The position numbers were made by a program, and so were the translations under genes. DNA of 64,000 bases from Cunninghamia lanceolata (Eukaryota > Streptophyta > Pinopsida > Cupressales > Cupressaceae): the NCBI GenBank assembly GCA_027924645.1, contig BSBN01000445.1:4633001-4697000 (forward strand), given 5' to 3'. Of the stretch, positions 1-13,409 are shown in pieces (position 1 is the first letter of the stretch; every line of letters begins with the position of its first letter). Under the pieces are notes generated by a model. The model was not told the origin of the DNA. It was given only the letters and a program-made list of their open reading frames with translations, and did not search any database.

Positions 1-461
1 GTATATTGTTGATGTGTATCATAAAGGAAACCTTTGTCCTAACAATGATATTTCTACTAGAGATAAGGTCACCTCTTCAACATCTTATATTCATCTTGAT
101 GTCCTAACTTCCACTTCGTCATCATCCCAAGATCCTAAAGTCACAAAGGTCAAGATCATCATCAAAGGTTGTTGATAATAAGATCTACATAATTACTTTC
201 ATGTTGGACAACTACCTTTATCTCCATAGTCTTATGGATGTCCTCAATAATAGCCTCATCCAAGAACGCCAAGTACCAAACAATTTGGGTCTACTACCTT
301 TTTGTCCACAAGAACTTTAGCTTAAGAATAGATGGAAGACTATTTAGACTCTTGGCTCTACAAAGATTAATCAAATGGTAAAGAATCTACACTTGTCCAT
401 CTCAAGAAACATTATCCAATTCCTTCACATATGTTTGAAAATAAGAGATATAAAGGTAAAG
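1..461. other. Unassigned DNA, no gene seen
   Basis: No long open frame, PBS, PPT or repeat that I recognise. It ends where the E1 LTR begins with TGTTGGG. It is probably older repeat or intergenic DNA. Confidence 0.5.
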
Positions 462-2508
462 TGTTGGGCACACCCAGATATTGAGAGTGGGGGTGGATCA
501 ATATACAAAATCACAAACTCTCCAGAGTAGATTAAAACTTAAACTTTACATCATTAACAAAAACATGAAGGATCAACAAAATGCACAACACCACATAGCA
601 CCAGATGTACATACAAAAACCCCAAAAGGGAAAAAACCATGGTGAGGATTAACTCACAATGTATGAAGCTCACTGCTATAAAGATTACAACTTTGTTTTA
701 GGGCTACAACCTAAGGAATCTACTACTCCCTGCAGACTTTATTTTAAGGCTTTAGCCCAAGGAAGAAAATACTCCTTGAAGAAAGGTTTTAGGGTCATTC
801 CCAAGGAGGCTACAACTCCTTGCAGACTTTTTTTTAGGCCTACAACCCTAGGAAGCAACTACTCCTTGAACTGAGAACCAACTTAGAAATGATTATAGCA
901 TGATAGTCCTTCTACTATCTAAAGTTGACAATGAAGTTCACTCCTTTTGATGATAGTACTTCTGCCTTTTCACTCCTCTTTTTATGATTGAATCAGTTAG
1001 GCACACTCTTCATTCCCTTTTATCACTAAAATATCTTCAAGATGAATCCGGACAGGATAAACCAATTTTGCTCTTTCTCCTTCAATCACACATCATAATG
1101 CATTACATATCCACACTCTGCTCCTTACATTCACATTTGCAATCACACTTAACCTAGATCAACTAGGTTTATAATATATACATGATATTACATTGATTTC
1201 ATTGTAAGTTAGCTAGAGACAACAAGAATATTACAATTATAAGTCAGCCAAAAATTAAACAATATGAAACATGTAGAGGGCAAGCCCTAACATGAACTCC
1301 ACACAACACCAGGAAGAGGAACATGCCTTGTGGATCCAAACACATGCTTAACCTAGTCCTAAACATCCTTTATAGCATCATCCTTCGTAGAATAACATCC
1401 ACACGCTTCAGACAATTCAATTAGGTCGCCCTTAAGCAAGAAAACATGAAGCTTGTAGCACAACGGTCATTACAACTTGGCGGTACTCATGGATGATTAA
1501 AAATTGCTTGTGCTTCTCCCAGATGAGTTGGCATGATCCACATAACATCTCCAAACACTTCTTGAACTCCTCACAACAAGGAACTTTGTGCCGCACACCA
1601 TCAACATATGTTCTAAGAACAATTTGGCATTTGAAACTATCTGTAGCACACTGTCATTTGAAAAACTAAACTTGTGGAACACCAAATCACCTGATACTAC
1701 AAAATAACATACATTAAACATATTTGAACATGTCTACAAAACCACATGTACAAATCTTCACTTCCAGAGAAATGTGGAGCATTCCAACAAGCCTTCATCA
1801 TTACGTTACTCTGCCAGAACATGGATCGGAACTCTGTCACTTATAACTTGCACTGTGGAGGAGAAAATGATTTGAAACTTTGTATATAGCACCTTCACAT
1901 CATACTAAACTTAACTTCTAAACCGCATGACCATATCTTCAAATATAAAGGAATGCGAAGGAATGTGGAGCATTTTACTAAGGTAGTCTTCCAGGCAACT
2001 TCCTAAAACTTCCTATAGAAGAAACCTTCACCAACATCTGGAGACCAAAACCTCTTTGTATCAACACATACTTCCTTAGGAACAATGGGAGAGAGCATAC
2101 AACATACTACAGACCATCAACACCATCTCCCCAATATTAGTATTACTTCTACTCCTCATCTTGATGCTTCTAATTCCCATCTTAATATATCATCATGATA
2201 TCATCTCCGCTGACAACAAACACACTCAATACAACTTCAATTGATATTTAACAAGACATGACATCCAACCATGAACATCAGCAACATCACTATTAGCACA
2301 CCAACAACATAAGCATCAACCCAACCAAAGTGTCTAAACTGAGTGTTTATATCAATGATAACCACAACAATAACAACCATAGGTGGCATATGTGCAATAG
2401 GCCTTGGCCTTCATGAACAAGTGTTATTAAGCTAATATAAGTAAAGGTCCACAATGCTCATTTTAGATTAGGATACATGCCTCTTAGTCTAGAAACCAAG
2501 GATCATCA
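462..2508 (-). repeat. E1: lone LTR of a copia-type element, minus orientation
   Basis: The left end starts TGTTGGGCACACCC and the right end is catca, followed at once by ttctccccct, a PPT read from the other strand. A G-rich box near the left end sits between arms atattga (478-484) and tcaatat (498-504), the same arrangement as in E5, E6, E10 and E11. The A-rich box with CCCC and GGG (about 615-645), typical of the other LTRs here, is also present. No second LTR and no pol are seen, so this is a truncated element or an LTR remnant. The right boundary rests only on the CA end and the PPT. Confidence 0.55.
693..871. repeat. Imperfect tandem repeat inside the E1 LTR, about 4 x 45 bp
   Basis: Four successive units share a core of the type ttttagg-ctacaac-cctagga, followed by ctactcctt and gcagactt or gaa. 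The units have diverged strongly. They keep one frame open for 71 codons by chance, which I do not regard as a gene. Confidence 0.6.
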
Positions 2509-4090
2509 TTCTCCCCCTACAAGTCAAGATGAACCCTCTAATGTCATTGAAAGTACCTTTGATGGAACCATCAATGCCTCTTCCAAAGACCTTAATTTTT
2601 CATGTGTATTCCATGACAATGAAATATTTTCCATTGAATCATCATTACTATATCCTTATTCCATTTCTTGGAACCAACAAAATCCAATACCTTTCTATAC
2701 CTATCAAAATGATGGAGCCATTCTTGAGTTCCTTAGTCCTACAAATATAAAAGCAAAAAATCAAAAACATAACAAAGCTTTGAACTTAAAAGAAAATCAT
2801 GCTATATCTATCTCCGGCATATCAAAATCCAAAGAAAAATTCATCTTACCCCTAACATCACAAGAGCATTTACTTGAAGAAAAACAAATCAATTTGGGCA
2901 TAAAAGAAAATCCATCATAGCTCCCTAAAATTATGTCCATTTGTGAGATTGTTTGTTCCACCTCACCTTCATTCCATGACACTTCCACCACCTTACATGT
3001 TCAAATCCTCTTACTACACCTCACCCACAATCAACATAAGCCCTTTACCCTGCATGTGCCCTGATCCATTTTCCTTGATCATACCCTTAATAGACAAGGC
3101 TACTATGGTCCCCATTTACATTCCCTAAACACAATAGAGGCTAATCTTCCACTCAAGGAGGTGCTTGATGGTATTTGCAATGCCCATACTAGTTGTATTG
3201 TCCTTACAACAAAGAGTCTTTGACTTGGTTCAGGAGCTTATCACTTAGCTACTCCAGATGATAATTAATTGGGTGAGCCTCTCAACATCATCCATATCAA
3301 ATGATTCCATGCTTAGTTTTCCATAATATCCCAATTGTCAAAAAAATTATTTCATCCAATGGTGAAAACCATTTTATGGTGCCTTGGATAAGCACCATGG
3401 TGAAAACTTGCTCCTACATGCCATGTGTATGAGCCAAATATCATTATCCTATAGGTCTCTTGTTCATTTATTCATCCTTCCATCTTCATTTCATGTCTTA
3501 GTCTTCCATCACACCCAACTTGTATCCCCACCCTTGTTCTATATCAACGACAGTGGATTGTACTTTTTCTTTGGAATCAGTTTTGTTGGTTAATATTCCT
3601 TATGCCAGGTACATCTCATCAATCCTTTCTTCTTATTGAGCTTCATACACTTGCATATTTCATGTCCTTACATGTATGATGATATCACATATTCTCTCTT
3701 ACACCTATGGTGTTAGTACCATTAGCATTACCTATTACATCCCCAAACTCTATCCTCCATTCCCCTTTTTATCCCCACCCCTCCATCCACTCCAATTAAA
3801 CCATCTCATATTAAAATAATAACATAAATCAAAAAATCAAAACATACAAAAATCCAAGTAATAAACCAAATGCAAGCCAATCCTTACTCCATGTCAATCC
3901 AATTCAGCAATCTAGCCAAGCCATCCAAAAGCATCCATGATTTTGTTCCCAACCTTGTTGCAAACCTGGTCAACTCAATCAATTGATCCAATCAACTTAA
4001 TCAATTTTCATCATCATTAGGATATATCATTCCCAATGCTCCTGTTGTTCTCAAGATATATCATTCCCACAACAACAACATTATCCTTAT
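2509..4090. other. E1 PPT followed by unassigned DNA
   Basis: Begins with ttctccccct, the minus-strand PPT next to the E1 LTR. No pol remnant follows. A plus-strand open frame of 147 codons (2477-2920) straddles the LTR end and is low-complexity (Ser, Asn, Lys and Ile rich) without any recognisable motif. The rest is pyrimidine-rich plus-strand DNA with no feature I can support. Confidence 0.4.
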
Positions 4091-4280
4091 CATCAATCAA
4101 TCAATCAATCAATCCAATCCATCCTTATCAATCAATCAACCAATCAATCAATCCATCCAATCCATCCTTATCAATCAATCAACAAATCAATCAATCCATC
4201 CAATCCATCCTTCTCAATCAATCAATCAATCCAATCTAATCCAATCCAATCAATTAATCAATCCATCTGTCCATCCATCA
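4091..4280. repeat. Simple repeat (ATCA)n/(ATCC)n
   Basis: A run of atca and atcc tetranucleotides arranged in larger blocks of about 55 bp (catcaatcaatcaatc followed by caatccatccttatc). It lies about 190 bp before E2. Confidence 0.85.
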
Positions 4281-4463
4281 TCAGTTTTTCATCTTGGCAG
4301 TGGCAATAACCTTGTTTATTTTTGAATCGTTTGTGCATACTTTCTTACTTTCTTGTGTGTGTTTATCATTTTATCTTACATTTTCATCATGTCCTTGCAA
4401 CCTATTGCTACAAATGATATCATGGTTCCCTATGGCATACATTTGCTTGTGGCCTTTTGTTTT

Positions 4464-5650
4464 TGTTATGGAGTAAAAAGTGGACACATGTCTTTTAACC
4501 TAATAGTTTAGTTCCTATGTCCCTATGTTAACACTTTACAAAGCAAAATATTCATCCCGATGAGAAATCCCCCAAAACCCATGTCAAATGGGAACTAGGA
4601 GCCCATTCAATGCTTAAGTCTAGACCAAAATGACACCTTAGGAATTGGGCACCCATGCCCAAGTCCACTCTAATTGGTCGGGGTAAGATTTAAATCATGT
4701 CGGCATAGGACCTTTAAATGGGTCTCTCTTTGTCGGCTCTTTCAATTAATTTGTGAATGTATTTAGCAAAGAGCATTCCAGGTATTTATTGTGTTATTTT
4801 TGCATATTTGTGTTAGTATTGTGTTTGTTGCAGATTTGGAATCATCATCAACATCCTTATGAGTTGAAGAATCTTCATCCTCCAAAAGACTTCACCTCCA
4901 AGGTGACATCATCATTATGTTTGAAACATTTTGAAATCATCATTTAGATTATCTTTAGCCTCTGCCCTGCAAGGGCATGCTCTCTCTCTAACAACGGTGT
5001 TGGGAAAGCTTGAATGCTAACCTGAGATTTAACTCAGGCAAACCCCTAAGCACCACAACCCCTAAACCCCTTTTCTTATTGTGTGTAGGTTACAGGTGTG
5101 AGGACTAAAGAAGTGAAGGTATAGGGAGGTTGAGCAAGAGATAAGATTTCAAGATCCAAAAATAGAGTGTGAAAATTCCTTTGTGGAAGACTTGGATGCC
5201 TACCCCAACGTTCTTTAGCTAAATTAGACACTGGATGTAGGATCAAGATATCATTTACAACATTTTTCTAGTTTTGAGCTCCTAAAGATCAAAACTTTCT
5301 AGACTCAAGCACTATCCCCAGAGTCTTCCAACATTTCAGCTTCCATGGAACAAGTTACAACATCTCACTGATCATCCTGCTACATTCAGATCCTAGTTTT
5401 CCATTGTTGTTTGTTTATTATAAGTTGTTTATCTTAGATCAAGGATTTTGCTCATATTTAACCTAGGATTTGATAAAAAGCTTGTTTGAGTTATATCTTT
5501 CAATAACAAACAAGAGTACAAAATCAATAGTTGAGTCCTCTTGCAACTTGTAGTGACTAAGCTCGGTTTTGTCCTTGAGTGTTATAGTGGAAGAGGGTTT
5601 GATCTTGTGTACATGCATGCATTCATCCTCTCTCTTTTTACCACTTAACA
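4464..5650 (+). repeat. E2 5' LTR
   Basis: 1187 bp, readable along its length against 27019-28269. Around 4760 it lacks a segment of roughly 80 bp that in the 3' LTR contains catatataag, the likely TATA box. The 5' copy has therefore probably lost its promoter. Confidence 0.85.
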
Positions 5651-5666
5651 TTTTGGTGACCCCGTG
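5651..5666 (+). other. E2 primer-binding site
   Basis: ttttggtgaccccgtg follows the LTR end directly. TGGTGACCCC resembles the tRNA-Arg type PBS (TGGCGACTCC) of Tat/Ogre elements, with changes. The tRNA assignment is tentative. Confidence 0.5.
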
Positions 5667-6191
5667 TTTAAATAATTTGCATCTTGTTGAGTGTTAAAAT
5701 CAGATCTTGCATTATTTCATATCATACTTTGAAAAATCTTGCATACATTTTAAAAAGTTTGAAAAAAAAAAAGCATTCTAGGCTTGCATAAAGGCATAGT
5801 TTTGCATAATTTTCATTGCATATCATTGGAAACATTTTCTTTCTAATTTTTCATATCAGATCTAAAATAAATCACAGAAATTAATCTTTTCATGATATCA
5901 CATCTTGCATTTGCATATCTCATTTGTTAGGATTTTGTTGAAAACTTGCATTTTTTATATAACCTAGTTTTTTTTGCAAGTTAGGGTTGGTAGTCAAAAT
6001 CTTATTTCAGATTTTGTTGCTCTCTTTAAACACTCATTCAAATCTGATTTTGAGTTGTAGTGTTGCTTCATTATGTGTTCTTGCATTACAATTTCAAATT
6101 TTACAATTACACAGTGTATTTCAACAAGCATAACTACCTTAATACTTTTGATTATTCTATTGGTTTGTGCATTGAGTGTTAAGGACTTTGG

Positions 6192-7446
6192 ATGAGTTGT
6201 ATAACATGCTGCCCTAATAGAAACATCTTTGTAAGGAGAAGTCGTAGCCTAATGGATTATAATGCTTTCAATAGTGACGATATGCAAACATCAGAAAACT
6301 CATTGCACACTTACTTTACAAAGGGTGAATCAACATCTCTAAAAGATATCATAAACACTAATACAATGGAAGAACAAACATTTCACGATGTTGAGGATGT
6401 GATTTATGTAGTTTCACATGTGCCTGATGAATAAATTAATAAATTGGACACAACTAGATGAATTCCAACAAATTGTAGAACGTGCACATCTAGCTCAAGA
6501 GATGGTACCTATTGTTGAGGGTATAAGAGGAATATTACAAGAAGGACAAGAAGGTGTTGATATGCTCCATGGATTAGCTCACATGGTGGAACATAACATT
6601 ATGCCAGTAGCTAGCCATGTGAATGTCATTGAAAATGTACCAACACTAACATATATAAATTCACTAGTCTAGGCACCCAACTGACTACTGGAATATCCAC
6701 TTTTACATCATCAATTCTCACCACCAATCCACATGCTTATAATAATGCTACCACTACCATGGGAACATCTACTAGAAATAGCTACAAAGTTGTTGTATTC
6801 AATTATCAAAATTCAGCACCTCATGTATCCATACCAATGCATACCTATTCTCAACCACCCATCACTTCCACATATCACCAACTACCTTTCAATTTCACGT
6901 CTCTCAAATCCACTTGCCACCTCTTCATCCAATGATACCCTATTGAACCAAATTTTGCAGAGTATGTCTTCCTTACAACGAAAAGTAACAAACTTGACTA
7001 ATGCTTCTTCTAAACCTACTTTACCAATATATCAAGCTCGTAGTCCTTTATCCTATGCAATTCTAATAGCTAAAATGCCTAACAAATTCCAGACTCCCCG
7101 CTTTAAAAAGTATGGTGGTAAAAGTGATCCTAATACTCATGTGGCAGTATTCATAGGAATGTGTGGTGATTTCTTCTTTGATGAGGCATTGTTAGCAAAA
7201 CTCTTTCCTTGATCTCTCAAAGATACTACTTTGGAATGGTTTTGCTCTCTACCTCCTAATTCAATAAATTCCTTCTCATGGCTAGTTGACCAATTCTTGC
7301 AACACTTTCAAGTAAACATTGGACCTACTGTCTCCTTGATTGATTTGGTTCATTGTAAATAAAGTCTTAAAGAGAAATTAAGAAAATTCATTAGTCGATA
7401 TCAAGGTCGCATCTCACAAATACAATATCCGATTAAAGATGAGGAT
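6192..7446 (+). pseudogene. gag: E2 gag, N-terminal part
   Basis: Degenerate Ty3/gypsy gag read through several frames. The first frame starts ATG at 6192 (80 codons), continues after a stop and shift at 6418-6672 (EFQQIVERAHLAQEM...), and reaches the capsid-like part at 6961-7446. There, KYGGKSDPNTHVAVF, MCGDFFFDEALLAKLFP and TTLEWFCSLPP follow the usual retrotransposon gag order (PF03732 type). The frame is cut at 7446 by E3. It resumes at 16405, where the words DEDLQ and KVFITNLQPNMRQDIVDE join in register. Frequent stops show that it is dead. Confidence 0.75.
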
Positions 7447-7451
7447 CTTCA

Positions 7452-8469
7452 TGAAAGGAAGCAAGGTATGCCCAAACGCTTCCGACACTAATCTACTAAG
7501 GAAAGACTTATGCAAATTTTTACTTTTACAGTTACAGATTAAGATGCACATTTACAAAAAGATAATAACAACTTCCAAATGCAAACACAAAACTCACAAC
7601 ACAATATATATGTGGGGAAAACCCTTTCAGGTAAAAAACCCCACACTCCAAAGCCACCCAATATATTATTCAAGAATCACGAAGATTACAATATACTTGC
7701 AGAGAAAGCTTTTATAGGAGTATATCCAAACAGAGATCCAAGAGGTAATTTGACATCTATAAGATTCTTACACACAACCTCCATCTCAAGTTCCTGATAT
7801 ATAGGAGATACAATACAGTACACTACCAATGGTAATTACAAAACCATGAGCTAAAACCACCCAAAAGTGGTGCCCAAATTATCTCTAATTAAAGATGCCT
7901 TGTGATGTGCCAAACCACACACCAACACATGTAACTCTCCCCTTTATAGCTCTTTTATATGTCCAAGACATTTTTACATTTCCCAAAAACAAAAGGTCCA
8001 ACTTCTAGAGGCCATAACTTTTGATCTAGGTGTTTGATTGACGAATTGTTTAATGCGTCGGAAAGCTCATGAAGAGATCTATCACCCTATAACTGGCTAC
8101 ACCACTTATCACCATTTTTGGGATGTTTAGAGAAGTTTTGATTCTAGTAGTTGAGTTCAAAGACTTTTTCTGACAGTTTCAAAAAATAGAAACTTTAATA
8201 TCTAGCGATCCAAATATGATCTTGAGACAAAACTCACTCAAGATGTCCACTTAGCTATTCCACACCTTCTAGGAAAAATTTTAGGTCAATCCGAGCTCAA
8301 TCAAAGAACTTACAAAAAATAGTAAGTCTCGCTATTTTTAGCTCTTGGAAACTTTTAGAAACTTTGAAAGTTCTAGACCATTATCCAAGATAAATGGTAT
8401 TCAAAAAGACCAAAACTGAGAAGAATAGTAATCTTTCAAAATTGCAAGGTTGAGACACTTTTCTTAACA
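7452..8469 (-). repeat. E3 3' LTR (left on the map)
   Basis: 1018 bp, collinear with 12723-13409 plus 16091-16399. Near the left end GGAAGC and GCTTCC can pair (7457-7483). At 7612-7644, GTGGGG-aaaa-CCC...GGT-aaaaaa-CCCCAC gives an A-rich (U-rich on the transcript) internal loop between two short stems, as in other LTRs of this window. Confidence 0.9.
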
Positions 8470-8523
8470 TTCTCCCACTTGTCAAACACCTTGCAAGAGC
8501 AAAGGGAGTATCAACACCATGAT

Positions 8524-11500
8524 TTAATTGCTAGGGCTCATGAGGCCCATAGACTCTAAACACCAGCTGAACTTCTCTGTGCTCACAGGTTTTGTCAAGG
8601 AATCTACAACATTCATCAAAGTTTCAACTTTTTCCAAGTTTACCTTCCCATCCTCTACCATGTTACGAACAAAATGGTACCATACATCAATATGCTTAGT
8701 CCTTGCATGGAAAGTAGGATTCTTCACCAAACATATGGCAATCTAATTGTCACAACAAATAGTAATCTTCCTTGCATCAAACCCAACATTAGAACACAAT
8801 CTCTTAAGCCAAATGGCTTCTTTACAAGCATGAGTTGCTGCCATGTACTCAGCTTTAGTAGTTGACAAAGTGACAATAGGTTGCCGCTTAGTCATCCAAC
8901 TAATAGCACCACCAAATAAAGTGAACACATAAGCGCTAGAGGATCTCCTGCTATCAATATCATCTGCCCAATCTAAATACATAAATCCATGAATACAAAG
9001 TGAATACCGAGGTCCTGTAGGATAACCATGATAACATAAGGAATACTTGGAAGTACCCTACAAATATTTGAACACTCTCTTCACTGCATCCCAATGTACC
9101 CATCTAGGATTAACCATAAATTGACTAAGGACTCCTACTTCTTGGGCAATGTTTGGTCTTGTGTAGAGCATCGCATACATCAAACTACCAACCACACTAG
9201 CATAAGAAACTCTGCTCATATCCTCTATCTCAGAAGGAGACTTTGGACAATCTTCAATAGATAACTTTGTCCCCATTGTAACAGGAACAGTCAAAGGTTT
9301 CCAATCCATCATACTGAATCTCTCCAACATAGTGTTAACATACTTACTCTAGCCTAACCAAAGTTTTCTATTTTCTCTGTCTTCTAATTTCCATTCCTAG
9401 AATGTACTGAGTTGCCCCTAGATTTTTCATCTCAAACTATGCTGACAACTAAGACTTCAAATCAGAAATCAAACTTTTACCATTCCCAATGAGTAACATA
9501 TCATCAACATACAATGCAATAATGAGAATGCAATCATTGTCAAACTTGTAATAAACATAATGATCTGATTTCAATCTCTAAAATCCAATACTCAACACAA
9601 AGGCATCTAACTTCTGGTACCACATCCTAGGAGACTGTTTCAAACCATAAAAAGACTTTTTCAACTTGCAAACCAGATTTTCTTTACCTTTCACCACGTA
9701 GTGCTCTGGCTGTGACATATAGATTTCCTCCTCCAAGTCACCATGAAGGAATGTTGTCTTCATATCCATCTGTTCCACTTCTAGATCATATGCTACTGCA
9801 AGAGATAATAGGAACCGAATAGATGTTAGCTTTGCAACGGGAGAGAAAATCTCACCATAGTCAATTCCCTCCACCTGAGAATACCCCTTCGCAACCAATC
9901 TAGCCTTATATTTCTCAACACTGCCATCTACACCAAATTTCTTTTTGAACACCCATTTGCATCCAACAGGTTTTCATCCTTTAGGAAAAGGCACCAAGTC
10001 TCAAGTATTATTCTTTTCCAAAGAGGCCATCTCCTCTTCCATGGCCTCCTTCCAGGAACCTGCATCTTTCATACCCATAGCCTCTTTCACAGTTCTAAGC
10101 TCATCAGTGTTAGAAATCAAAGCAAAAATACAACTAGAATCATGTAATTAATAACCAAGCCTATCAGGTTGCTACCTTATCCACATGGACCTCCTCACAG
10201 GTTGAGGTTGAGGTTCTTCATCTTCTTATGAACTTTCAGAGCTACTAGAGCTCTCCTCATTATCAGGTCCAATAGATGTTTTTGGTTTGAACTTTCTCAG
10301 GGGTGGAAGGAAGCTGAACCGCATCATCTTTCTTCTCTTCTTTCTTTGGTTGTAAGACAATAGAAGAAGGATTGCGCTCTCTAAAGATCACACTTCTTCT
10401 GTACAGAACTCTCTCAACCACTAGATCCCAAAGCTTGTACCCTTTCACACCGATGCCATAACCGATGAAGATACACTTTACAACCTTGTTCTCCAACTTA
10501 GACCTCTTCTCCTTAGGTACATGTGCATATGCCTCACAACCAAATACTCAAATGTGTCTTAATTAAGGCTTTTTACTAGACCATACCTCCATAGGTGTCT
10601 TATCAACGAGCGCTAATGTAGGAGACTTGTTAACCAGGTAACAAGCAATAGCAACAACTTTAGTCCAGAACTTTTGTTCAAGACCAGCTCCACTTAGAAT
10701 ACTCCTTGCCCTCTCCATCAACATTCTATTCATCCTCTCTATAATTCCATTCTGCTAAGGGGTATATAGAGTTGTCTTGTCCCTCTCAATCCCCTATTCT
10801 TTACAGAACTTGTCAAAATCTGCTGAACAGAACTGACCACTATTGTCAATCCTCAAACACTTAATCTTTCTATCCTTTTGATTCTCTATAAGAGCTTTGA
10901 ACTCTTTGAATCTATTAAAGACTTCAGACTTACTTCTAAGGAAATACACCCATGTCCTTCTACTGTAATCATCAATAAATGAAACAAAGTAAATAGATTT
11001 TGAAATTGAAGGAACATTAATAGGACCAAACACATCAAAATGAATCAAGTCCAACACATTAGAAGATTTGTGAGAACTAGAATAAAACTAAACATGGTTT
11101 TGTTTTCCATAAATGTAATGTTCATAGAAATCAAACTCAAGGTTACAATCATTCATACCCTTAACAAGATTTTTATTCTTCAAGGTCCTAAAACCCTTTT
11201 CACCAATGTGACCAAGCCTTTGGTGCCATAACATTGTCTTCTCAGCTGGAAGTTTCATCTCCATAGAATGAGCACCCTTAGGTACCTAGAAAGCACAACC
11301 ATCGGAAGTAGATGTAACAGTATTTTTCATTGTTGGTTCCAATGGTGAGGATGGAGACTTTGAAGCTCTCTTATTTGAAACAGAGGCACTATTAAACTGA
11401 ACTACGCATGCATCAAGCTGAAATAGAGTGCCAATCCGAACACCCTTAGCCAACACCATAGATCCTCTAGTCATCTTGCATCCTCCATTCAAGAAAACAA

Positions 11501-12602
11501 CCTACACACCCACATCATTCAATTTACTTACAGAAAGAAGGTTCTGTGTCAAACTAGGGATATGCAGAACACTATTGATTCTCTTTACTCGTCCATCAAG
11601 GAATCGAATCAAGACTCTTCCACGGCCAACAATATCTAGGTGAGAATCATCACCCAAGTACACCTTTCCACCATCGTATTCTTCATACTTTAAAAACCAG
11701 CCCCGATGTGAGGTCATGTGAAAAGATGTACCAAAGTCAATAAGCCACACATCCTCAGATGCATGTGTTGTCAAGGTAGCAACAAATGCTTCTCCTTCAT
11801 TCTGAGAAGACTTGTCAAAATCTGAATCATAATTCTTCTTCTTTTTCTTTTTCTCCTCCTTGCAGTCCTTGCAGAAGTAACCAGGTTTGCTATAGTTCCA
11901 ACACAGGGCCTTGGGCTTTTCGGGAGACTTAGATCTCCCATGGGATTTGGATCTTCCTTTTTCTTCCTTCTTCTGATCCTTTTTCTTTCCCTTCTCTTTA
12001 GATCTACCACGAACCGCAAGAGCCTCCTTAGCTGATTCGGAAGACTTTCTCCACATTTCTTCAGACAACAGAGAAGAAACCACTTCATCCATCTTGAAGG
12101 TAGTAGTGGTACTCCCAATGGCCATAACAATGTGGTCCCATGAATCTGGTAAGGAACACAATAATGTCATACATCGATCCTCCTCCTCCATCTTCACACC
12201 CATAGAAGTCAATTAGGCAACAAGCATATTGAATGTATTCAGGTGATCAGCGATAGATCCTCCATCTTCCATCCTCAGAGTATACAATTTATTTTGTAAG
12301 AATAACTTGTTCACCAAGGTTTTGTCTTGATAAACATCTCCAAGCTTCTTCCAAAGTTCCTTTGTAGTCTTCTCTTCATGGATATTTAGGAGCACTAAAT
12401 CAACCAAACAGAGTCTTATCAAACCCTTATCTTTTTGATCTTTGAGATCCCAGTCTTCTTGAGACATTGCCATTGGTTTTGTACTAGATATGGCTACCCA
12501 TAAATCCTAATCTACAAGCATGTCTTCCATTTTGAGTTTCCACAACTCAAAATTACTGCTATTAAACTTCTCTATCTCAAACCTCCCAGATGTGCTCGCC
12601 AT
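8524..12602 (-). pseudogene. gag-pol: E3 gag-pol polyprotein, degenerate copia type
   Basis: Reads from ATG at 12602 (MASTSGRFEIEKF) to a stop at 8524, about 1360 codons, the usual copia length. Order: gag (12602-11950); a CCHC knuckle near 11862-11911 in which one Cys and the His have become Tyr; protease near 11728-11755 with DFG where DSG or DTG is expected; integrase with HQRLGH zinc motif (about 11215) and core domain with DVFGP and DDYSRRTWVYF (10794-11057); reverse transcriptase (9952 to about 9330) with KARLVAKGYSQ, MDMKTTFLHGDL and YVDD at 9500-9511; RNase H (8982-8524) with KAEYMA and ARTKHID. About a dozen stops and several frameshifts interrupt it. Closest in style to TNT1-like polyproteins. 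Not functional. Confidence 0.93.
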
Positions 12603-12710
12603 CTCTTACCTGTAAAAAAGATTTCAAAATCCTCTGCACAAGCTCCCACTCAAATGAAGATCAGCTCAAAAAAACCTCTATCGAACAACTAGAACCAAAG
12701 GTGATTAGGC

Positions 12711-12722
12711 TCTGATACTAAC
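12711..12722 (-). other. E3 primer-binding site
   Basis: gctctgatac adjoins the right LTR and reads GTATCAGAGC on the element strand, the initiator-Met tRNA PBS typical of plant copia elements, with a change at its LTR-proximal end. Confidence 0.8.
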
Positions 12723-13409
12723 TGAAAGGAAGCAAGGTATGTGGAAATGCTTCCTACACTGATCTACTTAGGAAAGACTTATGCAAATTTTTACTTTTAT
12801 AGTTACAGATTAAGATGCACATTAACAAAAAGATAATAACAACTTCCAAATGAAAACACAAAACTCATAACACAAGATATAGGTGGAGAAAACCCTTTCA
12901 GGTAAAAAACCCCACACTCCAAAGCTACCCAATATATTATTAAGGAATCATGAAGATTATAATATACTTGTTGAGCAAGATTTTACAGGAGTATATCCAA
13001 ACAGAGATCTAGGAGGTAATTCGATATCTATAAGATTCTTACACACAACCTCTGTCTCAAGTTCCTGATATATAGGAGATACAATACAGTACACTGCCAA
13101 TGGTAATTACAAAACCATGAGCTAAAACCACCCAAAAGTGGTGCCCAAATTATCTCTAATCAAAGATGCCTTGTGATATACCAAACCACACACCAACTCT
13201 TTTATGTGTCCAACACATTTTTACATTTCCCAAAAATAGAAGGTCTAACTTCCGAAGGCCATAACTTTTGATCCAGGTGTCCGATTGATGAACCGTTTAA
13301 TGTGCCAGAAAGCTCATGAAGAGATCTATCACCATATAACTGGCTATGCCAGTTATCACCATTTTCAAGATGTTTAGAGAAGTTTTGATTTTGGTAATTG
13401 AGTTCAAAG

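Noticed and set aside
2477..2920. Plus-strand open frame of 147 codons
   Set aside because: It crosses the end of the E1 LTR, is low-complexity, and has no motif or partner. An overlapping frame is also open, so I do not call a gene.
4036..4239. Open frame of 67 codons rich in Ser, Ile, Asn and Gln
   Set aside because: It is a translation of the atca/atcc simple repeat.
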